From the NCBI GenBank assembly GCA_003202005.1, contig QJJF01000001.1:527099-591098 (forward strand): DNA of 64,000 nucleotides. Direction: 5' to 3'. Positions within the stretch are counted from its first letter, which is position 1; every line of letters begins with the position of its first letter. The position numbers were made by a program, and so were the translations under genes. Below the pieces are notes generated by a model, which ran no database searches, had not been told where the DNA came from, and saw only the letters and a list, made by a program, of their open reading frames with translations. This document shows, piece by piece, positions 34,922 through 42,914 of this stretch. The stretch comes from Williamsia faeni (lineage in GTDB: Bacteria > Actinomycetota > Actinomycetes > Mycobacteriales > Mycobacteriaceae).

Positions 34922-36358
34922 ATGCGTGAGTACCTGAAGTTCTACATCGACGGCGAATGGGTCGATCCGGCTCAGCCCGGAACCTTCGACGTCATCAACC
35001 CCGCCACCGAAGAGGTCGCGGGCACCGTGGCCGCCGGCTCGGCCGCTGACGTCGATCGGGCGGTTGCCGCCGCTCGCAAGGCATTTGACACCTGGTCGGT
35101 CACCCCGGTTGCCGAGCGGATCGCGCTGCTCGAGAACATCGCCGTCGAATACGAGAAGCGGATGGCCGATCTCGGTGCCGCCCTCACCGAAGAGATGGGC
35201 GCACCCAAGGAACTCGCGGGTGGCTTCCAGGTGGGCCTGGGCGCAGGCCATCTCGGAACCGCGATCGAGGTCCTCAAGGGATTCACCTTCGAGGAGGAAC
35301 AGGGTGGCTCGCTGGTCGCCAAGGAACCGATCGGCGTCTGTGGTCTGATCACGCCGTGGAACTGGCCACTGAACCAGATCGCGGTCAAGGTGTTCCCCGC
35401 ACTGGCCACCGGTTGCACCATGGTGCTCAAGCCTTCTGAGCGGTCACCGTTCAACGCCCAGATCTTCGCCGAGATCCTCGAGGCCGCCGGTGTTCCGGCC
35501 GGAGTCTTCAACCTCGTACAGGGTGACGGACCGAATGTGGGCGTGCCGCTGTCGAGCCATCCCGACGTCGACATGATCTCGTTCACCGGATCCACCCGGG
35601 CCGGTGTCGACATCGCGAAGAACGCTGCGGCAGGCGTCAAGCGGGTCACGCAGGAACTCGGTGGCAAGGGCCCCAACGTCATCCTCGATGATGATGCGTT
35701 CGCCGACAATGTCAGCGCCGGTGTCGTCACCATGATGCTGAACTCCGGACAGACCTGTAGCGCACCTTCGCGCATGCTGGTTCCGGCCGAGCGGATGGAA
35801 GAGGCCATCGGCATCGCCAAGGCCGCAGCCGCCACGGTCACCATCGGTGATCCGAATGGTGATTTTGCAATCGGCCCGGTGGTGGCGAAGTCGCAGTACG
35901 ACAAGATCCAGGAGCTGATCCAGCAGGGCATCGACGACGGCGCCACCCTGGTCGCCGGCGGCCTCGGCCTTCCCGAGGGGTTGACCAAGGGCTTCTACGT
36001 CCAGCCGACCGTCTTCGCAGATGTGAAGAACGACATGAGGATTGCCCGCGAGGAGATCTTCGGTCCGGTGTTGGTGATCCTGGGTTACGACAGCGTCGAC
36101 CACGCCGTCGAGATCGCCAACGACACCGAATACGGCCTGGCCGCGTTCGTTGCCGGCACCGACCTCGACGCCGCACGCGCCGTGGCCCGCCGGATCCGCG
36201 CCGGGTCCGTCGCGATCAATTCCGCCTTCGACTTCTGCGCTCCTTTCGGTGGCTACAAGAAGAGCGGTAACGGACGTGAATGGGGCGAGTTCGGCTTCAG
36301 CGACTACCTCGAGATCAAGGGCATCCTCGGCTACACGCCGGCGAGTGACAGCGAGTGA
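34922..36358 (+). CDS. NAD(P)-dependent aldehyde dehydrogenase
   Basis: This 478-residue ALDH has ITPWNWPLNQIAVKVFPALA and KPSERSPFNA for the cofactor, QELGGKGP (general base Glu) and NSGQTCSAPSRM (catalytic Cys at about residue 280). The EEIFGPVLVILGY and PFGGYKKSGNGREWG patterns are typical. It oxidises an aldehyde to a carboxylate, plausibly the product of ester hydrolysis or oxidation in this pathway. The ATG at 34922 has a purine-rich leader. The 3' end is a 10-bp tandem repeat, so the last residues may vary. Confidence 0.92.
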   Translation: MREYLKFYIDGEWVDPAQPGTFDVINPATEEVAGTVAAGSAADVDRAVAAARKAFDTWSVTPVAERIALLENIAVEYEKRMADLGAALTEEMGAPKELAGGFQVGLGAGHLGTAIEVLKGFTFEEEQGGSLVAKEPIGVCGLITPWNWPLNQIAVKVFPALATGCTMVLKPSERSPFNAQIFAEILEAAGVPAGVFNLVQGDGPNVGVPLSSHPDVDMISFTGSTRAGVDIAKNAAAGVKRVTQELGGKGPNVILDDDAFADNVSAGVVTMMLNSGQTCSAPSRMLVPAERMEEAIGIAKAAAATVTIGDPNGDFAIGPVVAKSQYDKIQELIQQGIDDGATLVAGGLGLPEGLTKGFYVQPTVFADVKNDMRIAREEIFGPVLVILGYDSVDHAVEIANDTEYGLAAFVAGTDLDAARAVARRIRAGSVAINSAFDFCAPFGGYKKSGNGREWGEFGFSDYLEIKGILGYTPASDSE

Positions 36359-36370
36359 CAGCGAGTGACG
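36341..36370. repeat. 10-bp tandem repeat (three copies) at the ALDH stop
   Basis: GCGAGTGACA, GCGAGTGACA and GCGAGTGACG follow each other in exact register. The unit is not a multiple of three, and the stop TGA of the aldehyde dehydrogenase lies in the second copy, so slippage would change its C-terminus. The next gene's start lies just after the repeat. Confidence 0.85.
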
Positions 36371-36904
36371 ATGAGCGACAACGATCTTGCGGTTTTGCTC
36401 GACCATCACCTGATCCGTACCTGCATCGCCCGGCTGGCCCGGGGCGAGGATCGGCGTGATGCCGAGCTGGTGACTGCAGCCTTCTGGCCCGACGCCACCA
36501 CCGACTTCGGTATCTTCGCCGGCACGTTCGACGAGTACCTGGCGTGGGTGGTGCCGGGGTCGCCGGCCATCACGGTCACCCAGCACACCCTCGGACAGAC
36601 TCTGACGGAGCTGGACGGTGTTCTCGCAGTGGCAGAAACTCATGTGACGGCGTACCACCGGGTGAACATGGGTACCGAAGAACGCGACTCCGTGATCGGT
36701 GGCCGCTATCTCGATCGATTCGAGAAACGTGGCGCCGAATGGCGTATCGCCCATCGCACGATGCTCTATGACTGGCTCCGGGACGACGGTGTGTCGACGG
36801 ACTGGTCGCAGGGCTTGATGGGTGCGCCGTTCTCAGGCGATCACTTCACCGGCAAGTCGGTCGGCGATCACAGTGAAGCCTTCTTCTCCGGCACAGGCGG
36901 ATGA
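36371..36904 (+). CDS. SnoaL-like (NTF2-fold) protein 1
   Basis: The 177-residue protein has the SnoaL/NTF2 pattern: LIRTCIARLARGEDRRDAEL, VTAAFWPDATTDFGIFAGTF, and a terminal WRIAHRTMLYDWLR. This cone-shaped fold binds hydrophobic polycyclic ligands and in some families catalyses dehydration, isomerisation or ester cleavage. GTG 36365 and ATG 36371 both occur; ATG is chosen. The gene overlaps the next SDR by ATGA. A related protein is at 37805. Confidence 0.8.
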   Translation: MSDNDLAVLLDHHLIRTCIARLARGEDRRDAELVTAAFWPDATTDFGIFAGTFDEYLAWVVPGSPAITVTQHTLGQTLTELDGVLAVAETHVTAYHRVNMGTEERDSVIGGRYLDRFEKRGAEWRIAHRTMLYDWLRDDGVSTDWSQGLMGAPFSGDHFTGKSVGDHSEAFFSGTGG

Positions 36905-37761
36905 GTTCTCTACAGGGCAAGGTTGCTGTCGTGACCGGCGCCAGCCGCGGTATCGGAAAAGGTATCGCGCTGGCGCTGGCCGAGCAGGGGGCCACGGTCT
37001 ACGTCACCGGACGTACCGTGACCCCCGGCGTCGACCCGCTTCCCGGGACCATCGGCGAGACCGCGTCGGAGTGTGATCGCCGGGGCGGCAAGGGTATTGC
37101 CGTCGCGGTGGATCATTCGAACGATGACCAGGTTGCCGAATTGTTCGCCCGGGTCCGCAATGAACAGGGCCGGCTCGATGTCCTGGTCAACAACGCCTTT
37201 GCGCTTCCCGACGACCTCACCGATCCGGATCCCTTCTGGGACAAGCCCTTGTCCAACTGGGAGATGATCGACGTGGGCGTCCGTTCGAACTTTGTGGCCG
37301 CCTGGCACGCCGCGAAGCTCATGGCGCCACAGGAGTCCGGCCTGATAGTGGCCATCTCCGGATACACCGGGGTGTCGTACACCTACGGCGTCCTGTTCGG
37401 TACGGCCAAGTCCGCCGCCGACCGGATGGCGCGGGACATGGCCGTCGAACTGAAACCGTTTGGGGTCACGTCGATCTCGCTGTGGCAGGGCTTGACCTTC
37501 ACCGAACGTGCGACGCGGAATCTGGCTGCTGTCGACGGCCTGAGCGGTCAGGCGGCAACCCTGCCGGAAAACGGTTGTTCCCCCGAGTACCCGGGGAGGG
37601 TGATCGCGGCTCTCGCCACTGATCCAGATCTCCTCAAGCGTACCGGCGGGACCTTCATCACTGCCGAACTCGGCGAAGAGTACGGCATCAAAGATATTGA
37701 CGGCCGATCGATTCCGTCGCTCCGCGCCACCCGCGGATCGCCGATCTGGTCGCCGGTCTGA
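36901..37761 (+). CDS. SDR with Phe in place of the catalytic Tyr (DHRS1-like)
   Basis: The 286-residue protein has GASRGIGKGIALALAEQGAT, VNNAFALPDDLTDPD and VELKPFGVTSISLWQG, the pattern of DHRS1-type SDRs. At the active site the usual Y-x3-K reads F-G-T-A-K (VLFGTAKSAADRMARDM). The conserved Lys is kept but the Tyr is Phe, so normal SDR chemistry is doubtful unless a nearby Tyr (SYTYG) substitutes. The ATGA overlap with the SnoaL gene shows coupling. It may be a binding or altered-activity paralogue. Confidence 0.82.
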   Translation: MSSLQGKVAVVTGASRGIGKGIALALAEQGATVYVTGRTVTPGVDPLPGTIGETASECDRRGGKGIAVAVDHSNDDQVAELFARVRNEQGRLDVLVNNAFALPDDLTDPDPFWDKPLSNWEMIDVGVRSNFVAAWHAAKLMAPQESGLIVAISGYTGVSYTYGVLFGTAKSAADRMARDMAVELKPFGVTSISLWQGLTFTERATRNLAAVDGLSGQAATLPENGCSPEYPGRVIAALATDPDLLKRTGGTFITAELGEEYGIKDIDGRSIPSLRATRGSPIWSPV

Positions 37762-37804
37762 CATCAATCACCGCAATACATCTACCCACCGCACGGAGGA
37801 CATC

Positions 37805-38371
37805 GTGAGCACGTCGACCACACCGAACAGGCAAGCACAGTTGGAAGCTCTCTTGGACCGCCAAGAGATTCTCGACACCCTGACCCGATTCTCCCGGGGC
37901 ATGGACCGGTTCGACCGCGAGCTGTTCCTCTCGGCGTTCTGGGAAGATGCCACCGTCGCGGCCGGGGACTTCGTCGGCGGGCCGGCCGACCTGTACGACT
38001 GGGCTGTCCCGATGCACGAGCAGGGGCAGAACGCGACCCATCACAACTTGCTGAACCACACGTGCGACATCGATGGCGACACCGCCCACACCGAGACGTA
38101 CTACCTGTTCGTCGGCCGAAATCGCGACGACAGCAACTGGATTGCCGGTGGCCGGTACATCGACCGTCTCGAGCGCCGCGACGGCCAGTGGAAGATCGCT
38201 CTGCGCACCAACGCGATCGAGTGGTCGGGCTTGGTGCCCACCATGGACATCCCGTTCAAAGATGTCCCGGACATCTTCCTCAACGGCACACCGTCGCGCA
38301 GCACGGATGACCCGTCGTACCAGCGACCGCTGACCAACGTCCGGTCGGCCAACGTTCCCACCAGCAGCTAG
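37805..38371 (+). CDS. SnoaL-like (NTF2-fold) protein 2
   Basis: The 188-residue protein matches the first SnoaL protein in layout: LDRQEILDTLTRFSRGMDRF, LFLSAFWEDATVAAGDFVGG, YYLFVGRNRDDSNWIAGGRY, and KIALRTNAIEWSG. GTG 37805 has a perfect GGAGGA 3 nt upstream. The C-terminal tail of about 30 residues (TDDPSYQRPLTN) is unusual for the fold. Two SnoaL-fold proteins in one operon suggest two isomerase or hydratase steps, or a hetero-oligomer; this is inference. Confidence 0.78.
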   Translation: MSTSTTPNRQAQLEALLDRQEILDTLTRFSRGMDRFDRELFLSAFWEDATVAAGDFVGGPADLYDWAVPMHEQGQNATHHNLLNHTCDIDGDTAHTETYYLFVGRNRDDSNWIAGGRYIDRLERRDGQWKIALRTNAIEWSGLVPTMDIPFKDVPDIFLNGTPSRSTDDPSYQRPLTNVRSANVPTSS

Positions 38372-38382
38372 GAGAAGTACAC

Positions 38383-39216
38383 ATGAGCACACTTGCCGTT
38401 GAACGGCTTACGACCAACGTCGGGGCGAAGGTATTGGACGTCGACCCCACCCGCCTGGCCACCGACCCCGACCTGGCCGACCAGGTTGCCGAGGCGCTGG
38501 AAACCCATTCGGTGCTGCTGTTCCCAGAACTCAACGCCGACGACGAGACGCTGGTCGAGTTCTGCCGGAAACTGGGCAAGCTGATCAACTTCTCCCATCT
38601 GCCCCCGGAGACCGCCGAGGTGATGGAGATCAGCTTCGATCCCAGCAACCCGAACGCGGAATACTTTGCCAGCAACTGCTTTTGGCATATCGACGGCCTA
38701 CTCGACGAGATCGCGCCGAAAACGTCGATGCTGACCGCACGGGTGACATCGGCCGAAGGCGGGGAAACCGAGTTCGCCAGCACCTACGCGGCCTACGATG
38801 CGTTGTCCGACGAGGAGAAGGAACGGTTTGCTGACCTGCGGGTGGTTCACACCTTCGAGGCCATCCAGCGCCTCACCTACCCGAATCCGACGCCGGAACA
38901 GTTGACCGAGTGGGCCTCTCGTTCCGTCCGCGAGCATCCGCTGGTGTGGGAACACGATTCCGGACGCCGCTCACTGGTGTTGGGCGCAACGGCTTCTCAC
39001 ATCGCCGGCATGGATATCGAAGAGGGCCGCGCGTTGCTGGCCGACCTCCAGGCACGCACCACCGCACCGGAGCAGGTCTGCCAGCACAGCTGGACGAATG
39101 GTGACACTGTGCTGTGGGACAACACCGGGCTGGTTCATCGCGTTCGCGACTTCGACCGCAACAAGCCACGCACGATGCACCGTTCCACCGTTGCCGGTCA
39201 GGAGAAGATCAAATGA
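38383..39216 (+). CDS. TauD/TfdA-family Fe(II)/2-oxoglutarate dioxygenase
   Basis: The 277-residue protein has the iron facial triad: H-x-D in FWHIDGL (about residue 102) and a distal His in GLVHRVRDF (about 251). The 2-oxoglutarate Arg is in KPRTMHRSTV. TauD-type enzymes hydroxylate or dealkylate substrates using 2-oxoglutarate and O2. AGGAG precedes ATG 38383. ATGA couples it to the next SDR. It gives a third oxygenase type in the same operon. Confidence 0.88.
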   Translation: MSTLAVERLTTNVGAKVLDVDPTRLATDPDLADQVAEALETHSVLLFPELNADDETLVEFCRKLGKLINFSHLPPETAEVMEISFDPSNPNAEYFASNCFWHIDGLLDEIAPKTSMLTARVTSAEGGETEFASTYAAYDALSDEEKERFADLRVVHTFEAIQRLTYPNPTPEQLTEWASRSVREHPLVWEHDSGRRSLVLGATASHIAGMDIEEGRALLADLQARTTAPEQVCQHSWTNGDTVLWDNTGLVHRVRDFDRNKPRTMHRSTVAGQEKIK

Positions 39217-39956
39217 GTGGTCGCACAGCGATTGTCACCGGAGGTGCCTCGGGGATCGGCTTCGCCATCGCCAAACGCTTTGCCGTAGACGGCAATCTGG
39301 TGGCGATCTTCGACATCAACGGTCCTGCGGCGCAGGCTGCGGCCATCGAGATCGAGAAGGCCGGCGGCAAGGCGATCGGACTCGCGGTCGATGTCACCGA
39401 CCGCGCCCGCGTCGATGCGGCAGTCGCCGAGGTCAAGTCCACTCTGGGACGTCCGACGGTGCTGGTCAACAGCGCCGGTGGCACCCTGGCCGGACCGTTC
39501 CTCGACATCACGCCGGACACCTGGAATCGCGCGCTGGCACTCAACCTGACCAGTACGTTCCACCTCTGCCAGGCAGTGATCCCGGAGATGCTGGAGGAGG
39601 GCTGGGGACGGATCGTCAACATCTCGTCGTCCAGCGTCCACAGCGGCTCGCCCGGGCTGGCAAGCTACGTGACGTCCAAATCGGGTGTCGTGGGCCTGAC
39701 CAAGGTGCTGGCCCTCGAGTTCGGCAGGCGCGGAATCACCGTCAACACCGTGCCACCGGGCTTCATCGACACTCCGATGCTTCGCCAGACAGTCGATTCC
39801 GGAATGGTCGATGTCGACGCGCAGGTCGCCAAGACCCCCGTCGGCCGGATCGGTCAACCCGAAGATGTCGCTGCCACATGCGCATTCCTCATCAGCGAGG
39901 AAGCCGGTTACATCACCGGACAGATCATCGGCGTCAACGGCGGACGGAACACGTAG
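39213..39956 (+). CDS. Short-chain dehydrogenase/reductase (FabG-like)
   Basis: The 247-residue protein is a canonical SDR: TAIVTGGASGIGFAIAKRFA, DINGPAAQAAAIEIEKAGGK, NSAGGTLAGPF, NISSSSVHSG and ASYVTSKSGVVGLTK (Tyr/Lys). The C-terminus reads GYITGQIIGVNGGRNT. It is translationally coupled to the TauD gene by ATGA and to the next gene by TAGTG. It probably oxidises a secondary alcohol to a ketone or the reverse. Confidence 0.9.
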   Translation: MSGRTAIVTGGASGIGFAIAKRFAVDGNLVAIFDINGPAAQAAAIEIEKAGGKAIGLAVDVTDRARVDAAVAEVKSTLGRPTVLVNSAGGTLAGPFLDITPDTWNRALALNLTSTFHLCQAVIPEMLEEGWGRIVNISSSSVHSGSPGLASYVTSKSGVVGLTKVLALEFGRRGITVNTVPPGFIDTPMLRQTVDSGMVDVDAQVAKTPVGRIGQPEDVAATCAFLISEEAGYITGQIIGVNGGRNT

Positions 39957-40537
39957 TGGCACGGATCGATCCGGCCAAGCGAGCCGACTGGTCCACCGAG
40001 ATGCAGGATTTCGTCGACGGATTCCGGTCCTCGGTGGCCAGTGCCGGACCGGAGGAGGGCCGACAGGCCGGCGACAACCTGCTCGGGACGCTGGCCCGGT
40101 ATCCCTCCCTCGCAATGGCGTTCCTGACGTTCAACAAGCACCTGTTGTCGGGGTCGGCTCTGACCATCCGCCAGCGCGAACTCTTGGTCCTGCGGGTGGC
40201 CCACCTCCGCCGGTCCGACTACGAGTGGGCGCAGCACGTGATCCTCGCCGACCGTGCGGGTATCACGTCCGATGAGATCCGCCGGGTGGCCATCGGCTCA
40301 GATGCACCCCAGTGGTCCCCGCTCGAGAGTGCGCTGTTGGCGTCCGTCGACGAGCTTCTGTCCGAAGGTGTGGTCCGCGACCGCACCTGGAAGGTGCTCG
40401 CCGCGGAGTTCGACGAGCAGAAGCTGATGGACGTGGTCTTCACCGTCGGCTGCTACTCGATGCTGGCAATGTCGTTGCGGTCCTTCGGGATCGAACCGGA
40501 GGACGGACTACGCCCGTTCCTCCCGGCTGCCCGCTAG
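39956..40537 (+). CDS. Carboxymuconolactone decarboxylase-family protein
   Basis: The 193-residue protein has RQRELLVLRVAHLRRSDYEW followed by AQHVILADRAGI, the conserved CMD/AhpD-fold core of the type that lacks the C-x-x-C peroxidase motif. Such proteins decarboxylate gamma-lactones in aromatic catabolism or have undefined roles. The GTG at 39956 overlaps the SDR stop by one base. It is the last gene of the first operon and is followed by a repeat array. Confidence 0.8.
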   Translation: MARIDPAKRADWSTEMQDFVDGFRSSVASAGPEEGRQAGDNLLGTLARYPSLAMAFLTFNKHLLSGSALTIRQRELLVLRVAHLRRSDYEWAQHVILADRAGITSDEIRRVAIGSDAPQWSPLESALLASVDELLSEGVVRDRTWKVLAAEFDEQKLMDVVFTVGCYSMLAMSLRSFGIEPEDGLRPFLPAAR

Positions 40538-40549
40538 CTCGCCCCCACC

Positions 40550-40886
40550 CCGTCGAGCGTGCCCAAACCACCGCCGAGCGTGCCTTAATCACCGCTGAGC
40601 GTGCCAATGATGCTCACGCCCTGGGAGTTTCGGCACGCTCAACGGCTCGTTTGGCACGCTCGACGGCCGGTTCGGCACGGTCGACGGCTGGCAGAGCGAC
40701 CCGAACAACCAGTGCTACTCGATGACGGCACTGTCCCCGAGACCCACACCGCCGAGCGTGCCTTAATCACCGCCGAGCGTGCCAATAATTCTTGCGCGCT
40801 GGCAGTTTCGGCACGCGCGACGGTCGGTTGGGCACGGTCGACGGTGATTAAGGCACGGTCGACGGTCGGTTGGGCACGGTCGACGG
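40550..40886. repeat. GC-rich 14-bp motif array in a convergent gap
   Basis: The motif CCGYCGAGCGTGCC occurs five times forward (40550, 40571, 40592, 40749, 40770) and at least seven times inverted as GGCACGSTCGACGG-like copies (40632, 40653, 40674, 40810, 40831, 40852, 40873). Some copies are separated by TTAATCAC or GTGATTAA. Two similar blocks of about 100-140 bp are present, so the array has partly duplicated. It fills the 350-bp gap between convergent genes and touches the downstream stop codon. I see no gene in it. Confidence 0.85.
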
Positions 40887-40887
40887 G

Positions 40888-41652
40888 TCAGTTGCCGGTC
40901 CAGACCGGGGCCCGTTTCTGTGAAAACGCGGTCGGCCCTTCCTGTGCATCGGCGCTGTTGTAGCAATCTTCCGCGGCGGCCCTCGCTGCGGCCAACGCGT
41001 CGGACCGACCCATCTCGGTTGCGATCATCACCGTGTCCCGGGCCGCCTTCACCGACAGCGGCGCTCCGGCCAGAATGTCGGTCGCAAGCTTGATTGCGGT
41101 GTCCAGCAATGCTTCTGGTTCGGCGACCCGATTGACCAGTCCGATTTCGTAGGCCCGCTGCGCAGTGATCGGTTTTCCGGTGAGCAGGATCTCCATCATG
41201 ATCCGCTGCGGGATCATGTGGATCAGTGGTGACGCCCAGGGCGAGCTCCGGCCGACTTTGACCTCGGTGACGGCGAACTTCGCAGTGGTACTTGCCACGC
41301 ACAGGTCGCAGGCCTGCGCGATCATCCAGCCGCCTGCGAACGCAAATCCGTTCACCGCGGCGATGGTCGGCTTCGACAGCTCGATGGTGTCGTAGGGCAG
41401 AGCGAACATATCGCGCGGTGGGACCGCCATACCCGTCGAGACCATCTCTTTGAGATCGCCTCCGGCGCAGAAAGTCTCGCCGGATCCGGTCAGGATCGCC
41501 ACGCGCAGTGCGGAGTCGTTCTCGAAACGTTCCCACGCCTCGCGCAGACCTTCCCGGACATCGAGCGACAGGCAGTTGCGGGTGTCGGGACGATTGATGG
41601 TGATGATCGCGATGCCGTCATCACGGGCATCGAACAGGACGGCGTCGCTCAC
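40888..41652 (-). CDS. Enoyl-CoA hydratase/isomerase family protein
   Basis: The 254-residue protein has crotonase-fold oxyanion motifs: FCAGGDLKEMV and AAVNGFAFAGGWMIAQACDL, with AVTEVKVGRSSPW in the position of a catalytic Glu. It hydrates or isomerises an enoyl-CoA. The GTG start overlaps the upstream CoA-transferase stop by one base (TAGTG). It ends at a repeat array shared with the convergent operon. It is the last gene of the leftward operon from 44,071. Confidence 0.9.
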   Translation of the reverse strand: MSDAVLFDARDDGIAIITINRPDTRNCLSLDVREGLREAWERFENDSALRVAILTGSGETFCAGGDLKEMVSTGMAVPPRDMFALPYDTIELSKPTIAAVNGFAFAGGWMIAQACDLCVASTTAKFAVTEVKVGRSSPWASPLIHMIPQRIMMEILLTGKPITAQRAYEIGLVNRVAEPEALLDTAIKLATDILAGAPLSVKAARDTVMIATEMGRSDALAAARAAAEDCYNSADAQEGPTAFSQKRAPVWTGN

Positions 41653-42914
41653 TAGTAGCCCCTCTGCTGGATGACGTGTGCCTCGCGGGATAGGTCTTCC
41701 TGAAAGTCCGGATGTGCAATCGCGATAAGGCGTTTGGTGCGCTCGGCCAGGCTCTGGCCGCGCAGCGCAGCCGCACCGAACTCGGTGACGATCACATCGA
41801 CATCGCTACGCGGTGTGGTGACCGGACCCGACAGCGTCGCGGTGATCCGACTGATCGTTCCCTTTTTCGCGGTTGCCGGAAGCGCGATGATCGCGTGACC
41901 GCCCAGCGACCGGGCTCCTCCACGAACGAAATCGAGCTGGCCGCCGGTGCCACCGAGGTAGGCGGCGCCACTCTGCTCGGCGTTGACCTGACCGGTCAGA
42001 TCCACTTCCAGAGCTGAATTGATGGTCACCAGATCATCGAGCTGGGCCATCACCGCCGCCTCGTGGGTATACGCCGTGTTGCACATGCGCAGTTCCGGAT
42101 TCTGATGGGCGAAGTCATACAGTCGCCGGGTACCGATCAGGGCACCCGCGATGCTCACGCCCTTGTCAATTCGCTTGCGGGCGTTGGTGACCGCGCCGGA
42201 CTCGATGAGGTCGACCAGGCCGTCACCGACCATGCCGGAATGCACACCTAGGTCCTTGCGATCGCGCAGCAGCCGCAACATCACCTCGGGCACCGCGCCG
42301 ATGCCCATCTGGATGACGGCACCGTCGCCGATGAACGCGGCAGCGTGCTGCGCCATCGCCATGTCGGTGTCGGTGATCGGCCCGGGCCTCACCTCCACCG
42401 GAGGCCGCGAGACGTGCACGGCGTAGTCGATGGCGGAGGCCGGGATCGTTTCGCCGTAGCTGAACGGCACCTGATCGTTCACCTCGGCGATGACAACGCG
42501 GGCCTTGGCCACCGCAGCCTGTACGTAGTCCGCGATGAGTCCGAGACTGTGGTTGCCGTCGGCGTCGGCGGGACTGACCTGGATCAGGGCGACGTCACAC
42601 GCAAAGTCGCCGCTCGTGATCATCGGGGCGATCTGGCCGACATGGCACGGAACCACGTCCAGCTCATGGGCTTTGCTCATCACCCGCAGCGAGCCCATCG
42701 CCCCCATACTCGACAGCCGGAAACTCTTCGACGTTTCCGGCGTGAAGAGTCCGGAGAAACTGGTCGAGATGAACGCCGACAGTCCCCCGACCTCATGGCC
42801 CTGCTCGATCAGGGCTTCGATGAGTGTTGTGGGTTCACCACATGCCTGACCGATGACGATCCGATCGCCAGGGAGCAGGTAACGTTGCAGGTCGATCGCT
42901 ACGGCGTCCGTCAT
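41652..42914 (-). CDS. Acetyl-CoA hydrolase/4-hydroxybutyrate CoA-transferase family protein
   Basis: The 420-residue protein has the family I CoA-transferase pattern: GDRIVIGQACGEPTTL, ALIQVSPADADGNHSLGLIA, GDGAVIQMGIGAVPEVML and the catalytic-region VTINSALEVDLTGQVNAEQS (Glu). It moves CoA between carboxylates. The ATG at 42914 overlaps the upstream stop (TGATG), giving tight coupling. With the family III transferase next to it, two CoA transfer steps are encoded together. Confidence 0.88.
   Translation of the reverse strand: MTDAVAIDLQRYLLPGDRIVIGQACGEPTTLIEALIEQGHEVGGLSAFISTSFSGLFTPETSKSFRLSSMGAMGSLRVMSKAHELDVVPCHVGQIAPMITSGDFACDVALIQVSPADADGNHSLGLIADYVQAAVAKARVVIAEVNDQVPFSYGETIPASAIDYAVHVSRPPVEVRPGPITDTDMAMAQHAAAFIGDGAVIQMGIGAVPEVMLRLLRDRKDLGVHSGMVGDGLVDLIESGAVTNARKRIDKGVSIAGALIGTRRLYDFAHQNPELRMCNTAYTHEAAVMAQLDDLVTINSALEVDLTGQVNAEQSGAAYLGGTGGQLDFVRGGARSLGGHAIIALPATAKKGTISRITATLSGPVTTPRSDVDVIVTEFGAAALRGQSLAERTKRLIAIAHPDFQEDLSREAHVIQQRGY

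Noticed and set aside
40550-40886. CRISPR-like array
   Set aside because: Repeat units are only 14 bp, occur in both orientations, spacers are not unique and no cas genes are nearby.
40312-40963. Small open frames in the repeat array
   Set aside because: They are made of repeated Ala/Arg/Ser tracts generated by the motif itself and have no start signals.
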